A DNA stretch of 64,000 nt from Imbroritus primus (GCA_000272025.2 AKCV02000020.1:62001-126000), one strand, 5' to 3'; shown: positions 48,619-58,109, numbered from the stretch's first letter. The notes: generated by a model from the letters alone, not told the origin. Program-made: numbers and translations.

Positions 48619-49725
48619 ATGAAGACCAAAGCAGCGATCGCCTGGAAGGCAGGCGCGCCATTGACCATCGAAGAAGTCGATCTGCAGGGCCCGCAGGCTG
48701 GTGAAGTACTGATCGAGGTCAAGGCGACCGGCATCTGCCATACCGATTACTACACACTGTCCGGCGCCGACCCCGAAGGGATCTTTCCGGCAATTCTCGG
48801 CCACGAAGGTGCAGGCGTGGTGGTGGACGTTGGCCCGGGCGTCAAGAGCCTGAAGAAGGGCGATCATGTGATTCCGCTGTACACGCCCGAGTGCCGCGAG
48901 TGCAAGTTCTGTCTGTCGCGCAAGACCAACCTGTGCCAGGCCATCCGCGCCACGCAGGGCAAAGGACTGATGCCGGATGCCACCTCGCGTTTCTCGATCG
49001 ATGGCAAGTCGATCTTCCACTACATGGGCACGTCGACCTTTGCGAACCACATCGTGGTGCCGGAGATCGCGGTCGCCAAGGTGCGCGAGGACGCGCCCTT
49101 CGACAAGATCTGCTACATCGGTTGCGGCGTGACCACCGGCGTGGGCGCCGTGCTGTTCACGGCCAAGGTGGAGGCGGGCGCCAACGTGGTGGTGTTCGGC
49201 CTCGGCGGCATTGGCCTCAACGTGATCCAGGCCGCCAGGATGGTGGGTGCCGACAAGATCATCGGCGTAGACCTGAATCCGGGCCGCGAGGCCATGGCGC
49301 GCCAATTCGGCATGACGCACTTCATCAATCCCAACGACGTCGAGAACGTGGTCGACCACATCATCCAGCTGACCGACGGTGGCGCCGATTATTCCTTTGA
49401 ATGCATCGGCAACACCAAGGTCATGCGCCAGGCGCTGGAATGCTGCCACAAGGGCTGGGGCCAGTCGATCGTGATCGGCGTGGCCGAGGCCGGCGCGGAG
49501 ATCAGCACACGTCCGTTCCAGCTGGTGACAGGCCGTGAGTGGAAAGGCTCGGCCTTCGGCGGCGCACGCGGCCGGACCGACGTGCCGAAGATCGTCGACT
49601 GGTATATGGAAGGCAAGCTGAACATCGATGACCTGATCACCCACCACTTGCCGCTGGAGCGCATCAACGAAGGTTTCGACCTGATGAAGCGCGGTGAATC
49701 AATCCGTTCCGTAGTGGTGTACTAA
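48619..49725 (+). CDS. frmA: S-(hydroxymethyl)glutathione dehydrogenase / class III alcohol dehydrogenase
   Basis: A 368-residue zinc-dependent, NAD-linked enzyme that oxidises the formaldehyde-glutathione adduct. ATGICHTDYYTLSG and GHEGAGVVVDVGPGV contain catalytic zinc ligands. TPECRECKFCLSRKTNLC carries the four structural-zinc cysteines. VVFGLGGIGLNVIQ is the NAD-binding Gly motif. GAGGAA precedes the ATG. The stop codon overlaps the fghA start by one base, so both steps of formaldehyde detoxification are co-translated. Confidence 0.96.
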   Translation: MKTKAAIAWKAGAPLTIEEVDLQGPQAGEVLIEVKATGICHTDYYTLSGADPEGIFPAILGHEGAGVVVDVGPGVKSLKKGDHVIPLYTPECRECKFCLSRKTNLCQAIRATQGKGLMPDATSRFSIDGKSIFHYMGTSTFANHIVVPEIAVAKVREDAPFDKICYIGCGVTTGVGAVLFTAKVEAGANVVVFGLGGIGLNVIQAARMVGADKIIGVDLNPGREAMARQFGMTHFINPNDVENVVDHIIQLTDGGADYSFECIGNTKVMRQALECCHKGWGQSIVIGVAEAGAEISTRPFQLVTGREWKGSAFGGARGRTDVPKIVDWYMEGKLNIDDLITHHLPLERINEGFDLMKRGESIRSVVVY

Positions 49726-50594
49726 TGACGATCCTTGCCCTTGAACTCCTGAGCCAGCACGGCTGCTTCGGCGGCGTGCAGCGTTTCTATCGCCATGACT
49801 CGCGTGAGATCGGCTTGCCCATGCGTTTCTCCGTCTACCTTCCGCCCAAAGCAGTGGCGGGCGAGAAGTGTCCGGCGGTGTTCTACCTGGCCGGCCTGAC
49901 GTGCACGGAAGAGACCTTCATGATCAAGGGCGGGGCGCAGCGTGTCGCGGCGCGCGAGAACCTGATCCTGATCACGCCGGATACGAGCCCGCGCGGCGCC
50001 AACCTGCCGGGCGATGCCGAGAGCTGGGATTTTGGCGTGGGCGCGGGTTTCTATCTCGACGCGACTGAAGAGCCGTGGGATGACCATTACCGGATGTACA
50101 GCTACATTGTCGAAGAGTTGCGCACGCTGGTGATCGATACACTGCCGGTGAATGCCGCGCGCATCGGCATCATGGGACATTCCATGGGCGGGCATGGCGC
50201 GCTGGTGCTGGCGCTGCGCAATCCGCAGCTGTTCCGCTCGGTCTCGGCATTCGCGCCGATTGCCGCGCCGACGCAGTGTCCGTGGGGCAAGAAGGCGTTC
50301 AGTGGCTATCTCGGCGATGACGAGACGACCTGGCTCGACTACGACGCCACGCTGCTGATGGAAGACTGCGCGACCGCACCGTTTCCCGCGGGCATCCTGA
50401 TCGATCAAGGGCTGGACGACCAGTTCCTGGCGCAGCAACTGCATCCGCACCTGTTCGAGGCGGCCTGCGTCAGCGCCGGGCAGCCGCTCACGTTGCGGCG
50501 CCATGCCGGCTATGACCATGGCTACTACTTCATCTCGACCTTCGTCGAAGACCACCTGGTCACACATGCGCGGCAACTTGCCGCGCTCGACTGA
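49725..50594 (+). CDS. fghA: S-formylglutathione hydrolase
   Basis: A 289-residue alpha/beta-hydrolase that splits S-formylglutathione into formate and glutathione. It has the family opening with MRFSVYLPP, FYLAGLTCTEETF, the nucleophile Ser153 in GHSMGGHG, and the acid and His residues in IDQGLDDQF and YDHGYYFI. It shares a base with the frmA stop and completes that pathway. Confidence 0.96.
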   Translation: MTILALELLSQHGCFGGVQRFYRHDSREIGLPMRFSVYLPPKAVAGEKCPAVFYLAGLTCTEETFMIKGGAQRVAARENLILITPDTSPRGANLPGDAESWDFGVGAGFYLDATEEPWDDHYRMYSYIVEELRTLVIDTLPVNAARIGIMGHSMGGHGALVLALRNPQLFRSVSAFAPIAAPTQCPWGKKAFSGYLGDDETTWLDYDATLLMEDCATAPFPAGILIDQGLDDQFLAQQLHPHLFEAACVSAGQPLTLRRHAGYDHGYYFISTFVEDHLVTHARQLAALD

Positions 50595-50612
50595 CAGGAG
50601 CGCTGGCCGGGC

Positions 50613-51434
50613 TCAGGGGCGTTCACCGCCCGCCATGCGCCCGGCAATCTCCGTGACGATACGCGGCAGGTCGGCTACGGTGTCGATGACGACATGCGCG
50701 CCGGCGTTGTGCAGATGCGTTTCGGCATGAGCCTTGCGGCGGGCCACTTCGGCTGGATCGGCGCTGGCCAGTTCCGCCGGCGAGAAACCCACTTCGTTCC
50801 CTGACAGCGACAAGCCAACAGTCCACATGCCCGCATTGCGGCCTTCCAGGATGCCCGGCGCCGTGTCATCGACCTTGATGCACGCGCGTACGTCCGTCAC
50901 CCCCAGCGCCAGCACGTTGGCGAGCGCCATGAACGGGCCGGGCCGGCCGCCGGCTGTGAGTTCGTCGCCGGCTACCACATGGTCCGGCACGAGTCCCTGT
51001 TGCGCGGCCATTGGCAGCAGCACGTCGAGCACCTCGCGCGGGTAGCCGGAACATGAGCCGATGCGGATGCCGTGCGCACGCAGCCAGGCGAACGTATCGA
51101 CTGCGCCGGGGATCGGCTGCGAATAATCACCGACCTTGCTGATCTGCATTGGCATGAAGCGTTCGTAGATGGCATCGACGTCGTGCTGCGTCGACGGGCG
51201 GCCGAACTGCTGCTGCCATTGCGCCTGGATGCCGGGTTCCGCCAGCAGCATCTCGATATGCGGCCGCTTGGAAATGCCCATGGGACCGCGCGCCTGTTCG
51301 AGGGTGATGGCGATGCCGAAGGTGGCGAAGGCATCGACGAAGATCTGTGTCGGCGCCAGCGAGCCGAAATCGACAAGCGTGCCGGCCCAGTCGAAGATCA
51401 CGGCCTGGATGGGGAGAGATTGGGGAGTTGCCAT
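50613..51434 (-). CDS. phnX: Phosphonoacetaldehyde hydrolase
   Basis: A 273-residue HAD-superfamily enzyme that cleaves the C-P bond of phosphonoacetaldehyde to acetaldehyde and phosphate. The nucleophile Asp15 lies in VIFDWAGT, where WAGT is typical of PhnX. Lys56 in MGISKRPHI should form the Schiff base that distinguishes PhnX from other HAD enzymes. The partner transaminase phnW is not in view. It converges with fghA. Confidence 0.93.
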   Translation of the reverse strand: MATPQSLPIQAVIFDWAGTLVDFGSLAPTQIFVDAFATFGIAITLEQARGPMGISKRPHIEMLLAEPGIQAQWQQQFGRPSTQHDVDAIYERFMPMQISKVGDYSQPIPGAVDTFAWLRAHGIRIGSCSGYPREVLDVLLPMAAQQGLVPDHVVAGDELTAGGRPGPFMALANVLALGVTDVRACIKVDDTAPGILEGRNAGMWTVGLSLSGNEVGFSPAELASADPAEVARRKAHAETHLHNAGAHVVIDTVADLPRIVTEIAGRMAGGERP

Positions 51435-51562
51435 GGTTTTGGGTAGCGGTCAGGCAGAACAAGCAATGACGATAGGCACGACAGGTCCGTGCAGGGTGGC
51501 GTGGCACCGGTCAGTGCCATCGGCAAGCCATGCGGGCAGGATGATGGCGAGGCCGGACATCG

Positions 51563-52567
51563 CTAGCGTTGCACGAGTACAAGATCGAATGGTAACGGTG
51601 CTTGCCGTCCGTGTGTCAGCCAGGCCGCCAACAAGGCATCGAGTCCGGTCAATGCGGCATAAGGTGCCGTGATCAGTGTCGTCGGGACACGGGCAAGATA
51701 CTCGCCGAGGCGGCCATGTGCCTCGAAGCGGCTGCGAAAGGCCACGGGGTCGAGCAACGTGCCGAGACGTGGCACGATGCCGCCACCAATATAGATGCCG
51801 CCGCGCGCCCCGAGCGTCAGCGCCAGGTTGCCGGCGGCGGTCGCCAGCAGGTTGCAGAAGGTCGTCACCGCCTGCTGGCAGGCAAGGCAGGTTCTGTCCT
51901 GTGCCTGCTGCGTGATCTCGGCTGGCGTGGCAGGTTGCGGCAGCGTACCGTGTGCCGCGCATACCAGTTCATAGAGCAGGCGCAGGCCGGGTCCGGAGAG
52001 CAGCCGTTCGAACGAGACATGCGTGTGCCGCCGCCACGCCGCGCGCAGCAGTTCGGCCTCGAAGGCGTCGGCGGGGGCGCAGGTTGCGTGTCCGCCTTCG
52101 CTGCTCAGCGCCTGCCATCCGGTCTGTGTCGGGATCAGCGCCGATACGCCGAGCCCCGTGCCCGGGCCGATGATGCCGATGGGCCCCGGCACTGCCGCAA
52201 GCTCTGGGCCGATCGGCTGCCGGTCGTCATGGGCGAGATGCGGCACCCCCAAAGCCAGTGCGGTGAAATCGTTGACGATCAGCAATGCGTCCAGATCGAG
52301 CGCCCGGCGGATTTCCTGCGCCGAAAAACTGAACGCAAGATTGGTCATGCGAACAGTGTCGCCCTGTACCGGGTTGGCGGTGGCGAGCGCCGCGACGCCC
52401 GGCACGACAGGACAGTTGCGCAGATAGGTGCGGATGGCGGTTTCCATGGAAGGAAAATCCACCGTGCGATAGATGCGGACATCGCTCAGGTTTCCCTCAA
52501 TTTCGCGCCATGCGAAGCGGATGGAGGTCCCGCCGATGTCGACCAGCAGGCGTGCAGTACGGATCAC
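51563..52567 (-). CDS. glk: Glucokinase
   Basis: A 334-residue ROK-unrelated glucokinase of the proteobacterial Glk family. It opens LLVDIGGTSIRFAW, with LLIVNDFTALALGVPHL, IIGPGTGLGVSAL, LSSEGGHATCAP and GIYIGGGIVPRL, the phosphate, glucose and ATP-binding motifs. The start is GTG at 52567, with GGAGGA eight bases upstream. It can phosphorylate glucose released from glucan or trehalose. It is divergent from the gene at 52813. Confidence 0.94.
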   Translation of the reverse strand: MIRTARLLVDIGGTSIRFAWREIEGNLSDVRIYRTVDFPSMETAIRTYLRNCPVVPGVAALATANPVQGDTVRMTNLAFSFSAQEIRRALDLDALLIVNDFTALALGVPHLAHDDRQPIGPELAAVPGPIGIIGPGTGLGVSALIPTQTGWQALSSEGGHATCAPADAFEAELLRAAWRRHTHVSFERLLSGPGLRLLYELVCAAHGTLPQPATPAEITQQAQDRTCLACQQAVTTFCNLLATAAGNLALTLGARGGIYIGGGIVPRLGTLLDPVAFRSRFEAHGRLGEYLARVPTTLITAPYAALTGLDALLAAWLTHGRQAPLPFDLVLVQR

Positions 52568-52812
52568 TGTTTTGTCTCCTCCTATTCTGGAGTGGTGATG
52601 TACCGGCGAGGTTGTCGATTTTGTGCAACAAAATTATACGTAGTTCCGTCTGTCGGAACGCATTCGTTCGCCAACTTGAAGGCGACCCGGCGTACAATTG
52701 CAGCGCAAGAACGTTGCGCTTTGTCAAATGACTGCCGTACCCAGGGACGCAGAGTGTTACGCGCTCCGGTTACGGCACTCGACATCCTGTCACTCACAGG
52801 AGATGGATCACC

Positions 52813-53646
52813 ATGATGCACCAGGACCAGCTTGCCATGTTGATGTGTGAATCCCCGTTTTCGCAGCGGATGCTGCTGACGGCGTGGGAGAGCATGTCCG
52901 TGGAAAGCCGTGCGCAGGTGCTGCAGGCCTACCGCGATCAACAGGGTGAGCCGTCGCTTGCGTTGCTGTCGCGCGCGTCGAACGATACCAGCGAGTGGGT
53001 GCGGGCGTTGGCGGCGGGCGCACGCGCCTTGTCGCCGCAGAACCCCGTGGAAGCCGATCTGCTTGAGCGCCAGCAGAGCGACCCCAGTCCCCTGGTGCGC
53101 GCCAGCGTACGTCGCCCGTCCGAATGGCTGGTGGCAGCCGACCTGTTTGACATGACGCCGCTCGAGCGTCAGGCCATGGTGTGGAATGATCCGGTCGTCG
53201 ACGGTGCATTGATTGCCGAGTTCATCGAGATCGCCGATGGCGCCGTGCCGGTCGATGAACTGGCAGACCTGATGCGCGAGTACGTGCTGGCCAAGGGGAC
53301 GCACCGCGTGTTTACCGAGGCCGATGTCGCCGCGCGTGCACCGTTCTGCACCGCCACGGCATTTTCGGCGATCTGGCAGCTCGTGCCCCATGCCCCGCTG
53401 CGGGTCATCCTGCCGATCGTGCGTTATTTCCCCGTGTCCACCTGCGAAGGCGACAGCATCCCCACCCAGGTGCTCGACCAGATGGCGCCGGAGCATCTCA
53501 TCATGCTGCTGGGGCGTGCTCCCGCCGGTCTGGCCGGCGTGCTCGATCATCTGCGCCGGCATCGCGCCCGTTTTCCCGATGCCGTGACCCGGCGTGTCGA
53601 GGCGATGACGGTGCCGCCGATCATCGCGGCCATCCAGCGCGCCTGA
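52813..53646 (+). CDS. Hypothetical helical-repeat protein
   Basis: A 277-residue soluble protein with no signal peptide or membrane segment. Segments such as NDTSEWVRALAAGARAL and QQSDPSPLVRASVRRPSEWL are Leu/Ala-rich helices with a HEAT-like pattern. I recognise no catalytic motif and no named family. AGGAG lies 10 bases before the ATG. It lies between glk (divergent) and the pilin operon, and no link to either is visible. Confidence 0.7.
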   Translation: MMHQDQLAMLMCESPFSQRMLLTAWESMSVESRAQVLQAYRDQQGEPSLALLSRASNDTSEWVRALAAGARALSPQNPVEADLLERQQSDPSPLVRASVRRPSEWLVAADLFDMTPLERQAMVWNDPVVDGALIAEFIEIADGAVPVDELADLMREYVLAKGTHRVFTEADVAARAPFCTATAFSAIWQLVPHAPLRVILPIVRYFPVSTCEGDSIPTQVLDQMAPEHLIMLLGRAPAGLAGVLDHLRRHRARFPDAVTRRVEAMTVPPIIAAIQRA

Positions 53647-53985
53647 CTTTCCTCCAGCAGTTCTCCTTTGCCGCGGACGTTTCCGCGCGTCGTGCCATTC
53701 TCGTCTTGCTTTGCCGCATCCACAGTGCCTGCGAACCTGCCTTGCAGGCGGGGACTGTGCGTCATGCAACATTAAATGACAAATTTGCGACGTTTTTGCA
53801 AACGGGCATGCGCTAGAACGAGTCATGGGCTCGCCGGCTGACAGGCACAGGCAAGACCCCAACCCGAGGGACGCGGCACACGGTAGACGCCCATGTTCTC
53901 ATGCGCCGGCAATGGCATTGCCGCCCGGGAATATGCACGGTGGCCGCAGCGCTCGTGTTCGCGCTGCGCGAGCGGGAGGGATGCA
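53647..53985. other. Intergenic region before the degenerate pilin gene
   Basis: About 340 bases without a gene. It contains a strong inverted structure at 53721-53759, in which CACAGT and CCTGC pair with GCAGG and ACTGTG, that may end transcription of the upstream gene, although no T-run follows. An AT-richer segment lies at 53765-53800. Confidence 0.5.
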
Positions 53986-54501
53986 GTGGAAGTCACCATC
54001 GGTGCGACTGGCGGCATGGGATCGGGTATACGGACTCGCGCGAACCTGGCGTGCGGGTCCGTCATCCGGCATACCCTCCGCGCACGGATGGCTGGTACCG
54101 CGACATTGGAGATCGCCCTGGTCGTCGCGGTTCTGGCCATGCTAGGCGCGATTGCTTACCCGTCCATCATGGCGTATGAGACGCGCGCCAATCGCGCGGC
54201 TGCGCAATCTTTCATGCTGGAGGTGGCGAATGCACAGGCGCGCTACCAGACCACGCATCATCGCTACGCCACCGGCCCCCGGGCGCTGGCCGAACTGGGT
54301 TACCCCAGGGTTCCGGAGGAGGTGGCAGATCACTATGTCGTGCTCATCGAGCCGCTGCGCGGGCCGCCAGCGGGGTTCCACATCCTGGCGATGCCGCGCG
54401 GGACGCAGGCGCGGCGGGATACTGCCTGCGCGACGCTATCGCTGACCCATACCGGTGCGCGCGCCGTCAGCGGCCAAGGCTCGACATGCTGGGGCCAATG
54501 A
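53986..54501 (+). CDS. Degenerate type IV pilin-like protein
   Basis: A 171-residue paralogue of the next gene. The body (AYPSIMAYETRANRAAAQSFMLEVANAQARYQ) closely follows the neighbouring pilin, as does the Cys pair at the C-terminus. The processing site is altered: AG-TATLEIALVV keeps Gly(-1) and Glu(+5) but replaces the usual Phe-Thr-Leu-Ile/Val with Thr-Ala-Thr-Leu. The start is uncertain: GTG 53986 follows GGGAGGG at five bases but gives a long leader; ATG 54016 and ATG 54088 are alternatives. It may be a minor pilin or a decaying copy. Confidence 0.65.
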   Translation: MEVTIGATGGMGSGIRTRANLACGSVIRHTLRARMAGTATLEIALVVAVLAMLGAIAYPSIMAYETRANRAAAQSFMLEVANAQARYQTTHHRYATGPRALAELGYPRVPEEVADHYVVLIEPLRGPPAGFHILAMPRGTQARRDTACATLSLTHTGARAVSGQGSTCWGQ

Positions 54502-54934
54502 TGGGGAGGCCGGGCGGCCCCTGCGGTGTTCCTCTGCAACGCCGGTCCGTATCGCGGCAGGACGGACACAGCGGTTGCTGCAGTTGCGGCGTGGGCGCGA
54601 CTGCATGGCAGGGGTCGGGTCATGCAGTCGCTTCAAACCATCCCGGTCGCTCACCCTGGGCAAGCCGGCCTCGGAACGGGTTGCAACTGTGGGTGACGCA
54701 AGCCGCATATTCCTTATATGTTCTGGCCCCTCGTTTTTTTGGCACCACAACAAAATTTATTCCAAGACACATTATTTGACAAAATCACAAGCCGTTCGTA
54801 CATTCTGGCAAACTTATAAATACAACAAGAAGCCGGATTATCCTTAAGCGACATCCGGCATCCGCCACAGGGCGCCGCATAATGGTTTGGCATGGAGCGG
54901 GGTGCGGCCGTGGTCCTTATAGGGGTCTTAGACA
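54502..54934. other. Intergenic region between the two pilin genes
   Basis: About 430 bases. The right half (54721-54850) is strongly AT-rich and carries a good sigma-70 promoter. The left half shows no gene or repeat. Open frames here have no ribosome sites. Confidence 0.5.
54776..54804 (+). promoter_or_regulatory. Candidate sigma-70 promoter of the pilin operon
   Basis: A perfect TTGACA (54776-54781) is followed after 17 bases by TACATT (54799-54804), four of six matches. It lies in the AT-rich segment about 130 bases upstream of pilE. Confidence 0.5.
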
Positions 54935-55417
54935 ATGCAGTCACGGCGCCAGCGTGTGCAGGCTGCTAGTTTCCCACGGGTACGGACACGTCTTCGGCCC
55001 GCTGGAGCCAGCGGATTCAGTCTGGTCGAGGTGATGGTCGTGGTCGTCATCCTCGGGATACTAGGTGCGATCGCCTATCCGTCTTACATCGATTATGTGG
55101 TCCGGTCCAACCGTGCTGCAGCGCAGTCGTTCATGCTCGAAGTCGCGAACGTACTCGAGCGCTACCAGCTCGATAACCGTGCCTACGCCACCGGTGCCGG
55201 CGCGATGGCGGCGTTGGGTTTCACGTCGGTGCCTTCCTCGGTCTCGAATCATTACGCTGTCACCATCGACGCCGTCGCAGGCCCGCCCGCCGGGTATGCG
55301 ATCCGCGCGGTGCCAAGCGGTGAGCAGGCCACGCGCGATGCTGGCTGCGGCACGCTGTCCCTGACCAACACGGGTGCCAAGCAGGTTTCCGGCGCTCGTA
55401 CCGATTGCTGGCAGTAA
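54935..55417 (+). CDS. pilE: Type IV pilin-like protein PilE
   Basis: A 160-residue prepilin. A 27-residue basic leader ends in Gly, and cleavage before FSLVEVMVVVVILGILGA gives the methylated Phe and Glu+5. The globular part contains RYQLDNRAYATGAGAMAALGF and a C-terminal disulfide pair typical of PilE-type (minor) pilins in beta-proteobacteria. AGGGGT precedes the ATG. It leads the operon fimT-pilV-pilW-pilX-pilY1 by five bases. Confidence 0.88.
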   Translation: MQSRRQRVQAASFPRVRTRLRPAGASGFSLVEVMVVVVILGILGAIAYPSYIDYVVRSNRAAAQSFMLEVANVLERYQLDNRAYATGAGAMAALGFTSVPSSVSNHYAVTIDAVAGPPAGYAIRAVPSGEQATRDAGCGTLSLTNTGAKQVSGARTDCWQ

Positions 55418-55421
55418 ACCC

Positions 55422-55883
55422 ATGCGCGGGCTCCGGTCCGCTGGCTTCACCCTGCCCGAGTTGCTCATCACGGTTACGATCCTGGGCATCCTCGCCATGG
55501 CCGCCATCCCGTCAATGACCTCGTTCATTGTCACGCAGCGTACCCGCAATGCCTCCATGGATCTCGCGTCGGCGATTGTGCTGGGACGCGCCGAGGCAAT
55601 CAAGCGCAATACGACGGTGACTGTGACTGCCAATGCTGGCGCGTGGAACCGGGGCTGGACTGTCGCGGCAGGGGCCGAAACTGTCAGAACATATACGGAT
55701 TACCGGGGGCTCGACGTCACCTCGGCGGAAGGCAGCAGCATGTCGATCGGCAATGACGGCCGCCTTCTGAGCGGTCCGATGTCCTTCCTGGTCCGGCCTG
55801 AGGCGACCAGCGCCACGACCGATGTCATCTGCGTACTGGTCAGCGGCACCGGCCGCGTGGCCAGTCACAAGGGAACATGCTGA
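55422..55883 (+). CDS. fimT: GspH/FimT-type minor pseudopilin
   Basis: A 153-residue prepilin of the FimT/GspH family. The short leader MRGLRSAG is followed by FTLPELLITVTILGILAM, with Glu+5. SMDLASAIVLGRAEAIKRNTTVTV is the conserved GspH/FimT segment. It begins five bases after pilE. The longer frame from 55374 overlaps pilE and is rejected. It probably primes pilus assembly with PilV, PilW and PilX. Confidence 0.9.
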   Translation: MRGLRSAGFTLPELLITVTILGILAMAAIPSMTSFIVTQRTRNASMDLASAIVLGRAEAIKRNTTVTVTANAGAWNRGWTVAAGAETVRTYTDYRGLDVTSAEGSSMSIGNDGRLLSGPMSFLVRPEATSATTDVICVLVSGTGRVASHKGTC

Positions 55884-56482
55884 TGGCTACCATGACCGCT
55901 CCGTTCGCCGCTTCCCGTCGCGCTCCGGCCTTTTTGCAGGCAGGCGCGACCCTGCTCGAGGTTCTGGTCTCGCTGGTACTCGTGCTGGTTGCACTGCTGG
56001 GCGCGGTGGGTTTGATGGCCCGCTCCAACCAGTCCGAGCTCGAGGCATACCAGCGGTTTCAGGCCATCGCCCTGAACCAGGACATGGTGTCGCGCCTGAA
56101 TGCCAATCGTGATGCCGCGGCATGCTATTCCAATGGTATCGACGGCATGACGCTGGGTACTGGCGCAGCGCCCGCCACGGCTTGTGTGGGCGCGGCCAAG
56201 GCCACGTACGCGGCGACCGCCGTGGCGGATCTCAATGCCTGGCACCAGGCACTGCTCGGCAGTACGGAACAGCAAGGCACCACCAAGCTGGGCGCCATGG
56301 TAGGCGCGCGGGGTTGCATCGAGCAGATCGACGCGGTGGCGCAGGAATATCGGATCAGTGTGGTCTGGCAGGGACTGACGGCCACCGCCGCCCCCGCGGT
56401 CGCTTGCGGTCAGGGCCAGTTCGGCAACGACGCATACCGCCGCGCCGTGGTGACTGTCGTACGGATTGGGAAACTGTCATGA
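55883..56482 (+). CDS. pilV: Minor pilin PilV
   Basis: A 199-residue prepilin with leader ending FLQAG and cleavage before ATLLEVLVSLVLVLVALL (Glu+5). The globular part includes EAYQRFQAIALNQDMVSRLNANR, typical of PilV. ATG 55883 shares its A with the fimT stop (TGATG) and has AAGGGA eight bases upstream; ATG 55877 is possible but too close to the ribosome site. Overlaps suggest coupled translation. Confidence 0.88.
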   Translation: MATMTAPFAASRRAPAFLQAGATLLEVLVSLVLVLVALLGAVGLMARSNQSELEAYQRFQAIALNQDMVSRLNANRDAAACYSNGIDGMTLGTGAAPATACVGAAKATYAATAVADLNAWHQALLGSTEQQGTTKLGAMVGARGCIEQIDAVAQEYRISVVWQGLTATAAPAVACGQGQFGNDAYRRAVVTVVRIGKLS

Positions 56483-57522
56483 ACCTGCAGCGCAGACCTC
56501 GCTCTCGCCGCATGCGCGGCATCTCGCTGGTCGAGCTGATGGTCGGCATCACGCTGGGCCTCTTGCTGTTGCTCGGCCTGTCGAGCCTGTACCTCTCGAA
56601 TTCCTTTGCCCGCGCCGAGTTCAACAAGAGTGCGGAACAGATCGAGAACGGACGCTATGCGCTGGATGTGCTGGCGCGCGATCTTGAGCTCGCTGGGTTC
56701 ATGGGCGCCCATTACCTGGCCAAGACGGCGGCTCCCAGCCTGCCGACGATCTGCGAGGGCGGCGTGACCAACCTTGGTTTTGCGCTTTCGCCTGCAGTGA
56801 CGATGCCCGTTGCCGTAACGGTATACAAGCCGGGCGCCCTGGCACCACCCTGCCTGCCGGACTATGTGCCGAACACCGAGGTCGTGGCGGTGCGCCGCGT
56901 GGCGACCAATGCCGTGGCACCGGCCGCACTGGTGGCTGGCACGACCTATCTCCAGGCATCGTCATGCACACTCGATACCACGCCGCTCGTGGTGGGAGCG
57001 GATCCTGCCCTGTTTACGCTGCGCAACAAGACTTGCGATCCTGCCGCTCCCGCGCCGATCTGGCGCTACATCGTGCGCATCTATTACCTTGCCAGTTGCG
57101 ACCGCTGCACTGCGCCTGCCGATACGATCCCGACCCTCAAGGTGGCCGAGCTCGGACCGACCGGCCTGACCACTTCATCGGTAGCCCAGGGAATCCAGAC
57201 CATGCATTTCGATTTCGGCATGGATCTCGATCAGGATGGCTCGCCTGATTGCTACGTAGCCGATCCGGCTATTGACAATAGCGCCGCCTGTACCGCGGTG
57301 CCTGCCTACGACTGGACGCAGCCGCCACGCAACTGGCAGACCGTGGCGACCGTGCGGACCAGCGTGCTGTCACGCACGACAGCACCCTCGGCAGGCTGGA
57401 AAGATACGCGTACCTATGCGCTGGGCGATGGCATGACGCTGGGCCCCTTCGATGATCAATACAAACGCAGGGTGTACGCCCAGGCGATGCGCCTGTGGAA
57501 TGCCCCGGGAGTGGTGAACTGA
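56479..57522 (+). CDS. pilW: Minor pilin PilW
   Basis: A 347-residue prepilin. The basic leader MNLQRRPRSRRMRG precedes ISLVELMVGITLGLLLLLGL (Glu+5). FNKSAEQIENGRYALDVLARDLELAGF is the hallmark of PilW. A large Cys-rich globular domain follows. The ATG overlaps the pilV stop (ATGA). PilW and PilX link the minor-pilin complex to PilY1. Confidence 0.92.
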   Translation: MNLQRRPRSRRMRGISLVELMVGITLGLLLLLGLSSLYLSNSFARAEFNKSAEQIENGRYALDVLARDLELAGFMGAHYLAKTAAPSLPTICEGGVTNLGFALSPAVTMPVAVTVYKPGALAPPCLPDYVPNTEVVAVRRVATNAVAPAALVAGTTYLQASSCTLDTTPLVVGADPALFTLRNKTCDPAAPAPIWRYIVRIYYLASCDRCTAPADTIPTLKVAELGPTGLTTSSVAQGIQTMHFDFGMDLDQDGSPDCYVADPAIDNSAACTAVPAYDWTQPPRNWQTVATVRTSVLSRTTAPSAGWKDTRTYALGDGMTLGPFDDQYKRRVYAQAMRLWNAPGVVN

Positions 57523-58109
57523 TGCCTTCTCGCTCCAGCAACCCGTCGCTGCGCCTTCTGGCCCGCCGCTCCCGCGAGCGTGGCATGACGCTTGTCATGA
57601 CCATGATCTTCATCGCCATCTTCCTGTTGATGGTGATCTCGCTGATCGCCAGCAGCCTCACAAGCACGCGTGTCGCGGGAAACCAGCAACTGACGCTGGA
57701 GGCCCGCACCATGGCACAGCAGGAAATCGAGCGCGTGGTCAGCACGGACTTCACGGCGGCGCCAGCGAGCGCCGCAGTCGCCAGGGCCGTGGATGTGAAC
57801 GGTGACGGTAAGACGGACTACACCGTTAACGTGGCGCAGCCCACCTGTATCAGTTCGACGCCGGTCTACAGCTCGAACAAGACGATCGATTACTCCAATC
57901 CGCAGAGCCTCGAGGAAATGTCCCAGGTAGCACTCGGCAGCAATGCGCAGACCACGGGCATTTTCACGACGCCTACAGGCAATCCCAACGTGGCCCTGCG
58001 TTATGCCAACAACTGGGATGTGCGGGCGACGGTAACTGGCGGAGCGAATGTGGAACTGCACCAGGGCATTGCGGTCGAGGTACCGCTGGGCACGGCCTGT
58101 CCATCCTGA
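57522..58109 (+). CDS. pilX: Minor pilin-like PilX
   Basis: A 195-residue protein with leader ending RERG and hydrophobic helix MTLVMTMIFIAIFLLMVISL. Position +5 is Met instead of Glu, as is common in PilX/GspK-like proteins. VAGNQQLTLEARTMAQQEIERVV is the PilX-type segment. The ATG shares its A with the pilW stop. 38 bases separate it from pilY1. Confidence 0.88.
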   Translation: MPSRSSNPSLRLLARRSRERGMTLVMTMIFIAIFLLMVISLIASSLTSTRVAGNQQLTLEARTMAQQEIERVVSTDFTAAPASAAVARAVDVNGDGKTDYTVNVAQPTCISSTPVYSSNKTIDYSNPQSLEEMSQVALGSNAQTTGIFTTPTGNPNVALRYANNWDVRATVTGGANVELHQGIAVEVPLGTACPS

